In this document: positions 8,102 through 15,187 of the stretch, one piece after another | How the letters are laid out: the number at the start of each line of letters is the position of its first letter | Position numbering within the stretch: position 1 is the stretch's first letter | Program-made: the position numbers and the translations under genes | Notes under the pieces: model-generated | What the model was told of the DNA's origin: nothing | Database searches by the model: none | What the model saw: only the letters and a program-made list of their open reading frames with translations | Source: Kaistella pullorum | Lineage (GTDB): Bacteria > Bacteroidota > Bacteroidia > Flavobacteriales > Weeksellaceae | DNA length: 64,000 bases | Assembly (NCBI RefSeq): GCF_014837035.1 | Contig: NZ_JACSPS010000002.1 | Location: 449,851 to 513,850 of the forward strand | Reading direction: 5' to 3'

Positions 8102-8458
8102 ATGATAATAAGATTTATTAAACCAGACGCAACAGGAGGTAGTGCAAAACTTACGGTGCATAAAACAGGAAAGCTTGGACTTTCAAAGGGAGCTATGGAG
8201 ATGCTCAATACAGAACGTAACCGCTTCGTAAGATTTGGTTTTGGGGAAGATGAGCAACTGCTTATGGAAGTTTCACCTGACGCCAAAGAAAATACTTTCC
8301 CAATTGGCAAAGCAGGTCAATATGACTATATTAACGCACGGGCTATGCTGGAGGAGTTAGGCGTAGATTACATGGCGAAGCAAACGGTGATTTACGACAT
8401 CAAAAAAACGACGGAAGAAGGTTTATTCAGACTCCACCAGAGGGTGATTAAAAAGTAA
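8102..8458 (+). CDS. Hypothetical protein, 118 aa
   Basis: I do not recognise this protein. It is soluble, with no signal peptide or membrane segment. The N-terminal half (IIRFIKPDATGGSAKLTVHK, then KGAMEMLNTERNRFVRFGFG) looks like beta strands around a short helix. The C-terminal half has ARAMLEELGVDYMAKQTVIYDI and a basic tail. It precedes a helix-turn-helix gene by 69 bp on the same strand. Composition and length are consistent with a real small gene of an accessory region. Confidence 0.65.
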   Translation: MIIRFIKPDATGGSAKLTVHKTGKLGLSKGAMEMLNTERNRFVRFGFGEDEQLLMEVSPDAKENTFPIGKAGQYDYINARAMLEELGVDYMAKQTVIYDIKKTTEEGLFRLHQRVIKK

Positions 8459-8527
8459 ACTTATCATTAAAGTACAAGACAGTAATACTAATTTGAAATA
8501 CGCATTATAAAAAATGCACAGACACCA

Positions 8528-8773
8528 ATGAACAGAAAAAAAAATATCAACAACCGCCCTCAGTACCGAACGCCCGGCTGGCAGAATGAGAGCAGTGCGC
8601 ATCCGCTGACCGGCACGTATTACGACACTTCCGAAATGATGAATGTGCTGCATGTATCTGACCGTACACTGCACCGCTGGCGCAAGGAGGGGAAGATTCC
8701 TTATACCAAGCTAGGCGGCAAGATCTATTACCTGGCAGATGCCGTTGACCGGATGATGCGGGAAGGCGAGTAG
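8528..8773 (+). CDS. Small helix-turn-helix protein (MerR/excisionase-like)
   Basis: The 81-residue protein carries a winged helix-turn-helix of the HTH_17 type found in excisionases and Bacteroidota DNA-binding proteins: TYYDTSEMMNVLHVSDRTLH, then RWRKEGKIPYTKLGGKIYY and a closing helix DAVDRMMREGE. The first 28 residues are basic and probably disordered. No integrase or relaxase gene is nearby, so it may be a leftover of a mobile element or a stand-alone regulator. Confidence 0.75.
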   Translation: MNRKKNINNRPQYRTPGWQNESSAHPLTGTYYDTSEMMNVLHVSDRTLHRWRKEGKIPYTKLGGKIYYLADAVDRMMREGE

Positions 8774-8796
8774 GGCAGCCCCATCCGTGCGACATC

Positions 8797-8832
8797 AAAA
8801 AAAATACCGCAGGAAAGCGAGGCTTTCTGCGG
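8797..8832 (-). terminator. Terminator of the DUF6266 gene
   Basis: CCGCAGgAAAGC (8807-8818) pairs with GCTTTCTGCGG (8822-8832), with one bulge. Read on the minus strand, the hairpin is followed by a run of T (plus-strand A run at 8797-8804). It lies 30 bp past the stop of the minus-strand DUF6266 gene. Confidence 0.8.
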
Positions 8833-8862
8833 CATCTTCTCACCCGGTTACCCGGCGAACTG

Positions 8863-9504
8863 TCAGATCAGGACAGCTGAACCGAGGTAAACGGAATTGC
8901 AGGCCAGATCCTGCTCTGCATTCTGAAAGAATGCATACACATGCACCGTAGCACCTGCCCAGTCTGCAGGCAATGCCACCTCTGCCAGCGCCGAAGTACG
9001 TACTTCCGGCCCTTCCTTCACGAAGAACTCACCACTTTCCGCCTCATAGATGGCGCAGCTGAAAATGTCAGTCGCGTTAGCCATCATCTGCGTGCTGTTG
9101 TCTGTCCATGTGAAGTTCAGCAGTTCACCGGCCGTCGCCGTTACCGCCAGATCCTGGAAGCCCGTCAGCTCACCTTTGGTGATCTGCACTTTGTCCATCT
9201 GCAGCGTTACCAGACCGTTCACATCCGTCACCACTTCGCGCAGCAGCTGGCTGGCGGCGAGGTTCACCCGCGATCTCACGCCGGCATTGTCACCATAGAG
9301 CCGCTTCTGCATGGTGCGCAGCGAGTTCTGGAACTTAATGGCAAGCGCAAACTTTTCGCGCTGCAGCAGTTGCTGGGGAGTAGCAATACTTCCCGACTTT
9401 TTTGGACGGCTGCGAATGACGTCCATTCCGCGCCAGTTAGCGCCCACTACGGTACCTACAGTACCACTGAATCCACCCAGGATTCCTTTCTTAATTGTTC
9501 CCAT
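8863..9504 (-). CDS. DUF6266 family protein
   Basis: 213 residues beginning MGTIKKGILGGFSGTVGTVVG, followed by WRGMDVIRSRPKKS. This glycine-rich start and the WRG..VIRSRP motif are the hallmark of the DUF6266 family, common and often multi-copy in Flavobacteriia. The rest is a likely beta-rich domain (FTWTDNSTQMMANATDIFS, EVALPADWAGATVHVYAFF). Function is unknown; the family has a structural-protein look, but that is an impression. It is followed by its own terminator and reads convergently with the small helix-turn-helix gene. Confidence 0.85.
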   Translation of the reverse strand: MGTIKKGILGGFSGTVGTVVGANWRGMDVIRSRPKKSGSIATPQQLLQREKFALAIKFQNSLRTMQKRLYGDNAGVRSRVNLAASQLLREVVTDVNGLVTLQMDKVQITKGELTGFQDLAVTATAGELLNFTWTDNSTQMMANATDIFSCAIYEAESGEFFVKEGPEVRTSALAEVALPADWAGATVHVYAFFQNAEQDLACNSVYLGSAVLI

Positions 9505-10168
9505 TTTATTTATTTTTTGGGGTTAAACAGGACAAATATAGAAAGGTAAGCGAGTCCATGCAAGTAATTACAAATCAGTAAGTTAAACTTTCTTTAACTG
9601 TCACTTTATTTTCTTCGTTAGCATACATTAAGACTTTCTTTCCTGTTTTAAAACATACTGGCATAAATAGTTTCAAAATAGGTGAGATATCGCCACTTTG
9701 TGCCACCAATTTTCCCTTATGATGTTTCTCTTCGCTAACCGATGATTATTGTAATAATTAGTCCGCGACAAAGTTTAATTACGAATTAAAATCCAGGCAC
9801 CTCCTGTCATGATTATAATCGACGCCAAATAGCAGTACGGTTACTACAAAGCATGCACATGTCTTTCAATTGCGGTGAGATACAAGACTTGTCCGGCAAT
9901 GTCCTTTCCTGTCCGGATGTGTCCGCACCCCTTGCAGTTTTGTTGCAGACTTGTTCGGGTGTTGTTGCGGCGTGCTTCCGAAAAAAGGGTGATTTTGGGA
10001 AGGAGAGTGCAAGGAGGGTGGGAGGAGGGCGATTGTATTAGCTTAAAATTATTGTTTTATTAGAAACAATTCATTTGATTTATACCATTACATTTTGTGA
10101 TTAAGAAAGGGTGTTTTTCGCGGGGTATAAGGGTCTTTACTTCTTACTTTAGTTCTAAACTAATCACC
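9505..10168. other. Intergenic region with no credible gene
   Basis: About 660 bp. The left half is AT-rich and featureless. The stretch 9870-10030 is clearly richer in G and C, G-rich on the plus strand after 9950, and includes the phased repeat at 9890-9924. Two 62-codon frames here (from 9853 and 9875) overlap each other and look like chance. The promoter of the 10169 gene should be near the right end; TACTTTAG 19 bp before its ATG is a weak -7 candidate. Confidence 0.5.
9890..9924 (+). repeat. Four TGTCC direct repeats at exact 10-bp spacing
   Basis: TGTCC starts at 9890, 9900, 9910 and 9920, with a related TGTCT at 9860. The 10-bp period puts all copies on one face of the helix and is not a codon multiple, so a protein-binding array is a better reading than coding DNA. 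It lies about 245 bp before the secreted-protein gene at 10169. Confidence 0.55.
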
Positions 10169-11986
10169 ATGAAAAAAACTTTATTAATTATTTTGTCACT
10201 TATGTGCGGCGTGTGTTGGGGTCAGCAATCGGATGCTGAAAAGTATTTAAGAGAACTTTCTGCCAGTTATGTACAGGATAGTACTAAGCTTGCAGAAGGA
10301 ACTTTGATTTTGGAAGAGATTAAGGCTAAAATCGTTCCCTCAAACCAAGACTCGAAAGTTTTGAATGAATTGACCCAGCAGATACAGGAAACAAGAAAAA
10401 TTCAAGTTAGACTTGACTCCGTATATACTGCTGCACAAACAGCAATGTCTTTTTATATTGCAAAGGAAAAATTAAAGCTAGAAGATTTAAAGCTCTTTTT
10501 TCCGCATAAACATCAGATGTCTACGGGAGATTCGACTGCCCAGGAAGAAACGAAATTGATATCATATTTTGGAGAAGATCAGACCATTGACCATGATATT
10601 TTAAAAAATAAAACCGGAAAAGAAGCTGAAATTATCAGGAGCGCTTTAATGACGGTAAATAAGGATCATTATTTAGGAGACATCACAATCCCTAAAAAAG
10701 GCCAGCCATTCTATTTTTACAGATATTTTACAGGAGGTGAAATTAAAAAAATAAAAAAAGGTAGTTCTGATAGTAAGATGTTAAAGCTTTATAACTTAAT
10801 CGCATCATCTTCAGAATTAATTAATGTGCTGCTAAGAGAAAAAAATACTAGTGATTATATTTTGACCGGTAAGGTCTTTAAATTTAATAGTCTTAGTGTG
10901 GAAATAAAAGACGGTTACTTTTATGATATTATCGCTAAAGTGGATGATGAAGCTGGCAATACTCATATTTTTAGCAATCAAGTAGGTCAAAGTGTATTGT
11001 TTTTCTCAAGTTATGGGGATAGAAAGTTTATGTATTACTCGCACTCAGAAAAAAAAGATGCAATGCGTGGCTATACAGATTCTGAACTTTCAAACCTTTA
11101 TATAAAACTTACTGATATCTTTTCATATTCTTACGATATTGGTAACCATTACATTCCGTTAGAACTTAACATTAAACTTCCTGATGATATAAAAGATAAT
11201 AACGACAGCAATGTTAGATACAAAATAGTACAGGAAGCACCGTTGGAGAAAATTGTGGAACTGCGAGTATATTCTGATTTTCTGGCCCTATTTGGAGAGG
11301 CTGAAAATGGTCTCGTGCAAGTGGACGGAAGGGCTACTTTTTACCTTTTCCCGTATCCCTTCCCGGTATTGAGAGGAAATAGTATCATGGGACAGATAGA
11401 ATTTCTGCCCACGCTGTCACCGTATGTTAATTACTCAAGATTTGAAAATGATAATAGGTTTGCATCTTTGGAACACATTCAAGATGATTTAATTCATCCT
11501 CAAAGACTTAATCTTGTCGAAAAACGGTTTCTTACCATGGGTGTAGAGGGCGAAATTATTAAATGGCAACACAAAAGTGCACCTGTAAAACTCAGCGGTT
11601 ATGGATTTTTGAATTACAATATTTCAGAACTTAATATAGGTACTGAAGAAATCAGGGATGTAAGAGGCCTTAAGTCGATGGGATATGGAGGAGGTTTACA
11701 CTTAAGTACTAAACGATTTAATAACTTTGGTTTTGACTATAAGGTAGAACTATCATGGTTTGATTACCAAAATTTTAATGTATATAACGATGTTGCTACA
11801 GATTTTATAGTTCCCGTTTTTAAACATGAAGCGGAAATTTTTTATCATGCGAATGGAAATCCCAATTCCGCCATTTTTGTGCGGTTAGTAACCCACAATT
11901 ATAAAGGAAATAAAATTGATGATGCCTTCTATCAGTTCCAGTTCGGTTATAAGTTCGCTCTTGGAAACAGAGCGGTTCGAAAATAG
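10169..11986 (+). CDS. Secreted or outer-membrane protein of unknown function, 605 aa
   Basis: The start at 10169 is chosen because it begins a good signal peptide (MKKTLLIILSLMCGVCWGQ); the frame is open 24 codons further up, but those codons look non-coding. After cleavage there is a helical, probably coiled-coil stretch (about 25-115), a mixed central domain, and a C-terminal 170 residues rich in alternating aromatic and polar strands ending FYQFQFGYKFALGNRAVRK, like an outer-membrane beta barrel, though the last residue is not aromatic. I do not recognise a family. It is the last gene before the defence island, 92 bp from hsdM, and its AT-rich codon use fits an accessory gene. Confidence 0.7.
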   Translation: MKKTLLIILSLMCGVCWGQQSDAEKYLRELSASYVQDSTKLAEGTLILEEIKAKIVPSNQDSKVLNELTQQIQETRKIQVRLDSVYTAAQTAMSFYIAKEKLKLEDLKLFFPHKHQMSTGDSTAQEETKLISYFGEDQTIDHDILKNKTGKEAEIIRSALMTVNKDHYLGDITIPKKGQPFYFYRYFTGGEIKKIKKGSSDSKMLKLYNLIASSSELINVLLREKNTSDYILTGKVFKFNSLSVEIKDGYFYDIIAKVDDEAGNTHIFSNQVGQSVLFFSSYGDRKFMYYSHSEKKDAMRGYTDSELSNLYIKLTDIFSYSYDIGNHYIPLELNIKLPDDIKDNNDSNVRYKIVQEAPLEKIVELRVYSDFLALFGEAENGLVQVDGRATFYLFPYPFPVLRGNSIMGQIEFLPTLSPYVNYSRFENDNRFASLEHIQDDLIHPQRLNLVEKRFLTMGVEGEIIKWQHKSAPVKLSGYGFLNYNISELNIGTEEIRDVRGLKSMGYGGGLHLSTKRFNNFGFDYKVELSWFDYQNFNVYNDVATDFIVPVFKHEAEIFYHANGNPNSAIFVRLVTHNYKGNKIDDAFYQFQFGYKFALGNRAVRK

Positions 11987-12078
11987 TTTTAGGGCATTTC
12001 GATTTGATAAGTTCCCTTTCCCATCCCAACCTTTTTCCCTACTTTTGAAAGGTAACCGAAACCTATTCAAACATTTTA

Positions 12079-13545
12079 ATGAGCAACTTTACGCAGACGT
12101 TTAAAAACATAGACGACTTACTATACAAGGATTCAGGAGCTGATTCGGAGATTGATTATATCGAACAGTCCTCCTGGATTCTTTTTTTACGATACCTCGA
12201 TTCCCTCGAAAAAGACAAGGAAGATGAAGCTGGCTTGGAAGGCAAGGAGTACAAATACATCCTTGATGAACCTTTCCGCTGGGAAACCTGGGCAAAACCA
12301 CGCAGCGAAAGCGGTTCTGATGACCACCATCTGGAACTTACCGGACCCGACCTTGTGAGATTTGTCGAAAACCAACTCTTCCCTTACCTCGCCGAATTCA
12401 AGAACCTCCATTCCGAAAATGCCAGAAGCATTGAATACAAAATCGGTGAAATTTTCTCCGAGCTTAACAACAAAATAAAATCAGGCTACAACCTTCGCGA
12501 GATCATCGATATGGTGGATAAACTGCCGTTCGGTACCAGCAAAGACAAGCACGAGCTTTCCCACCTGTACGAAACCAAGATCAAGAACATGGGCAATGCC
12601 GGAAGAAATGGCGGCCAGTATTACACGCCACGTCCTTTGATTCGTGCAATGATTTCTGTGATTGATCCGAAAATTGGCGAAAAGATCTACGATCCTGCCT
12701 GCGGTTCTGCCGGGTTCCTTTGCGAAGCGTATGAATACCTGTACGAGCGGATGGAGAAAACAACTGCCAACCTCGACACACTGCAGGATAATACCCTTTT
12801 CGGTAAAGAAAAAAAGAATCTGGCCTACATCATCGGGACCATGAACATGATCCTTCACGGCATCGAAGCTCCCCACATTACGCATACCAATACTTTAGGA
12901 GATAGCATCCGCGATATTCAGGAAAAGGACCGTTATGATATTATCCTCGCAAATCCACCTTTTGGCGGTAAGGAAAGACCGGAAGTACAGCAGAACTTCG
13001 ATATCAAGACTGGTGAAACGGCCTTCCTCTTCATGCAGCATTTTATTAAATCGCTGAAAGCAGGCGGCCGTGCTGCGGTAGTCATTAAAAATACTTTCCT
13101 GAGCAATACCGACAATGCTTCGGTGGCTTTACGTAAATACCTTCTGGAAACCTGTAACCTGCACACCGTACTGGATATGCCTCAGGGCACATTTCAGGGT
13201 GCGGGTGTTAAAACGGTGGTGTTATTCTTTACCAAGGGCGAGGCCACAAAGAACATCTGGTATTACCAGCTTGATCCGGGTCGTAATATGGGCAAGACCA
13301 ATCCGCTGAACGATGCCGATTTAAAGGAATTTATACATCTAGAGAAAACAAAACCCGAGTCTGAAAAATCTTGGAACCTTCCGGTAGCTGAATATTTAGA
13401 AGCTACATTGGATTTGAGTGTGAAAAATCCGAACAAGCCAGAGGAAACACCGTTGCGTGAACCTGCATTAATTTTGGAGGAGATAACTACTCTGGATGAG
13501 GAGACGAGTGAGATATTGCAAACTTTAAATGAGTTACTCCAATGA
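12079..13545 (+). CDS. hsdM: Type I restriction-modification methyltransferase subunit
   Basis: 488 residues. The N-terminal HsdM domain (about 5-140) is followed by an N6-adenine methyltransferase domain with the SAM motif YDPACGSAGFLCEA (near residue 205) and the catalytic NPPF (near 292, DIILANPPFGG). The residues before the SAM motif, NAGRNGGQYYTPRPLIRAM, are typical of HsdM. It modifies adenine in the site chosen by HsdS, in an M2S complex. The stop overlaps the hsdS start by 4 bp (ATGA), so they are coupled. First gene of the defence island. Confidence 0.95.
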   Translation: MSNFTQTFKNIDDLLYKDSGADSEIDYIEQSSWILFLRYLDSLEKDKEDEAGLEGKEYKYILDEPFRWETWAKPRSESGSDDHHLELTGPDLVRFVENQLFPYLAEFKNLHSENARSIEYKIGEIFSELNNKIKSGYNLREIIDMVDKLPFGTSKDKHELSHLYETKIKNMGNAGRNGGQYYTPRPLIRAMISVIDPKIGEKIYDPACGSAGFLCEAYEYLYERMEKTTANLDTLQDNTLFGKEKKNLAYIIGTMNMILHGIEAPHITHTNTLGDSIRDIQEKDRYDIILANPPFGGKERPEVQQNFDIKTGETAFLFMQHFIKSLKAGGRAAVVIKNTFLSNTDNASVALRKYLLETCNLHTVLDMPQGTFQGAGVKTVVLFFTKGEATKNIWYYQLDPGRNMGKTNPLNDADLKEFIHLEKTKPESEKSWNLPVAEYLEATLDLSVKNPNKPEETPLREPALILEEITTLDEETSEILQTLNELLQ

Positions 13546-14708
13546 AGGAAGGCTGGTTAGAATATGAATTTGAAAAGTGCTTAAATCCTTTTCCTAGATA
13601 TAATAAAATTTCCAAGAAGAATTTTTTATCAATTGGTAATTTTCCAATTGTCTCTCAAGAAAAAAAATTAATAAACGGTTATTGGAATAACGAAGAAGAT
13701 TTAATTAAAATAACTAAGCCGGTGGTCATTTTTGGTGATCATACCAAAATTGTTAAGTATATTGATTTCAATTTTGTTGTGGGAGCTGATGGAGTAAAAA
13801 TATTTGACCCAATTGACAAAATTGATTCAAGATATTTTGCATATGTAATAAGTAATTTGAAACTTGATGATCTGGGTTATGCGCGACATTACAGGGTGCT
13901 AAAAGAGGCAAAAATTCCAATCCCCCCACTCCCTGAACAACAACAAATCGTAGAAAAATTAGATACTGCTTTCGTTCTGATCGACCGCGCCAAAGTCAAT
14001 ATCGAAAAAAACATCCAGAATGCAAAAGAGCTTTTTCAAAGCAAATTGAATCAAGTGTTTTCGGAAAATGGTGAAGGGTGGGAAGAGAAAAAATTAGAAG
14101 ATTTCTATTTGATAAAGCACGGGTATGCTTTTGATGGAAAATTATTTGAAATCAGTGAAAATAAAGATCTTCCTATAGTCTTGACCCCAGGGAATTATCA
14201 TGAAAATGGCGGTTTATATTTTACGAAAAAAAATACCAAAAGAACACATGCGAAATATCCACTAGATTTCTTATTTGATGTGGGTGATTTAACTGTTGTA
14301 ATGACTGACTTATCTTCAAAAATGAAAATTCTGGGTTTACCTGCAATAATTGAATCCTGCAACATTCTTCACAATCAACGAATTGGTAAATTCATAAGTA
14401 AAGGCAACGATGAACACTTTGATAAGAAATTTTTGTACTATTTTCTAAAATCTAAAAAGTATTTGGATAAAATAAAATTAACAGCCACTGGTACTATGGT
14501 TAAACATACAGCTCCGGGGCGAATTTTAGATAACAAAATTAATTTTCCCTCATCTTTAGATGAACAAAAGGAAATAGTTTCACAGTTAGATCAACTTTCC
14601 GCTCAAACCGAACTCCTTCAGCAAAAATACAAACAAAAACTCGCCAACCTGGAGGAGTTGAAAAAAAGCATTTTAGAGAAGGCGTTTAAAGGGGAATTAA
14701 TCAATTAA
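13542..14708 (+). CDS. hsdS: Type I restriction-modification specificity subunit
   Basis: 388 residues with the usual two target-recognition domains (about 1-125 and 175-335). Each is followed by a helical spacer: IPIPPLPEQQQIVEKLDTAF near 127-146 and LDEQKEIVSQLDQLSAQTE near 340-360. The end, NLEELKKSILEKAFKGELI, is standard for the family. The first domain is rather short but both are present. It sets the DNA sequence recognised by the M2S and R2M2S complexes. The recognition domains are AT-rich compared with hsdM and hsdR, a common sign of domain exchange in hsdS genes. Confidence 0.93.
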   Translation: MKEGWLEYEFEKCLNPFPRYNKISKKNFLSIGNFPIVSQEKKLINGYWNNEEDLIKITKPVVIFGDHTKIVKYIDFNFVVGADGVKIFDPIDKIDSRYFAYVISNLKLDDLGYARHYRVLKEAKIPIPPLPEQQQIVEKLDTAFVLIDRAKVNIEKNIQNAKELFQSKLNQVFSENGEGWEEKKLEDFYLIKHGYAFDGKLFEISENKDLPIVLTPGNYHENGGLYFTKKNTKRTHAKYPLDFLFDVGDLTVVMTDLSSKMKILGLPAIIESCNILHNQRIGKFISKGNDEHFDKKFLYYFLKSKKYLDKIKLTATGTMVKHTAPGRILDNKINFPSSLDEQKEIVSQLDQLSAQTELLQQKYKQKLANLEELKKSILEKAFKGELIN

Positions 14709-14715
14709 AAAGGAG

Positions 14716-15186
14716 ATGGGGAAGTCATTCAGGAGTTCAGCGTCTTTCGGCAAAAGAATTGAGCATTATGTCATTAGCTTAATGCTCAAAGAAGGGCTGG
14801 ATGTGTATCTTCCGATGGTAGATGACGATGGAATTGATGCTGTGATAAAAAGACCCGACGGCAGTTTTGTAGAAGTTCAGGTTAAGGCCAGATCAAAAGA
14901 CGTGGTTTTTGGGGATGCAGCATTGTTCGCTGCAATTCCACATGAATATAGAAATAATTATTGGTTTGTGTTTTACTCTGAAAGAATGGAAATGATTTGG
15001 ATCTTGAATTCGCATGAGTTTATAAATGAGTCAAATCAAAATAAGACCGGAAAAAATATTGGTAAAAGGTCTATTTGGTTTAATGGCAGAAAAACCAAAA
15101 CACAAACTGAACATTGCAAACCACAGTTTTTAAAGTATGTTGAAAAAGATTTCAGTCGCATTTTAAAAGAAAGCCCCATTAAATAA
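14716..15186 (+). CDS. Small PD-(D/E)XK-like protein inside the hsd operon
   Basis: 156 residues, lying 7 bp after hsdS and 1 bp before hsdR. It begins with a basic helix (SFGKRIEHYVISLMLKEGLD). A nuclease-like core follows: DDDGIDAVIKR, then SFVEVQVKARS, an arrangement of D...ExxxK similar to DUF4365 and Holliday-junction-resolvase-like PD-(D/E)XK folds. The next strands (NYWFVFYSERMEMIWIL) also fit that fold. Whether it cuts DNA is inferred only. Its tight position suggests a co-translated partner or modulator of the type I enzyme. No catalytic role for such an extra subunit is known to me. Confidence 0.7.
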   Translation: MGKSFRSSASFGKRIEHYVISLMLKEGLDVYLPMVDDDGIDAVIKRPDGSFVEVQVKARSKDVVFGDAALFAAIPHEYRNNYWFVFYSERMEMIWILNSHEFINESNQNKTGKNIGKRSIWFNGRKTKTQTEHCKPQFLKYVEKDFSRILKESPIK

Positions 15187-15187
15187 C

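Noticed and set aside
8528-9504. Prophage or integrative element based on the excisionase-like HTH and DUF6266
   Set aside because: No integrase, relaxase, capsid, terminase or attachment repeats are visible; both genes occur outside mobile elements.
9853-10063. Two overlapping 62-codon frames
   Set aside because: Low-complexity, mutually overlapping translations with no plausible start context; better explained as non-coding DNA with a repeat.
12481-12885. 134-codon frame antisense to hsdM
   Set aside because: Shadow of a conserved gene with intact methyltransferase motifs on the other strand.
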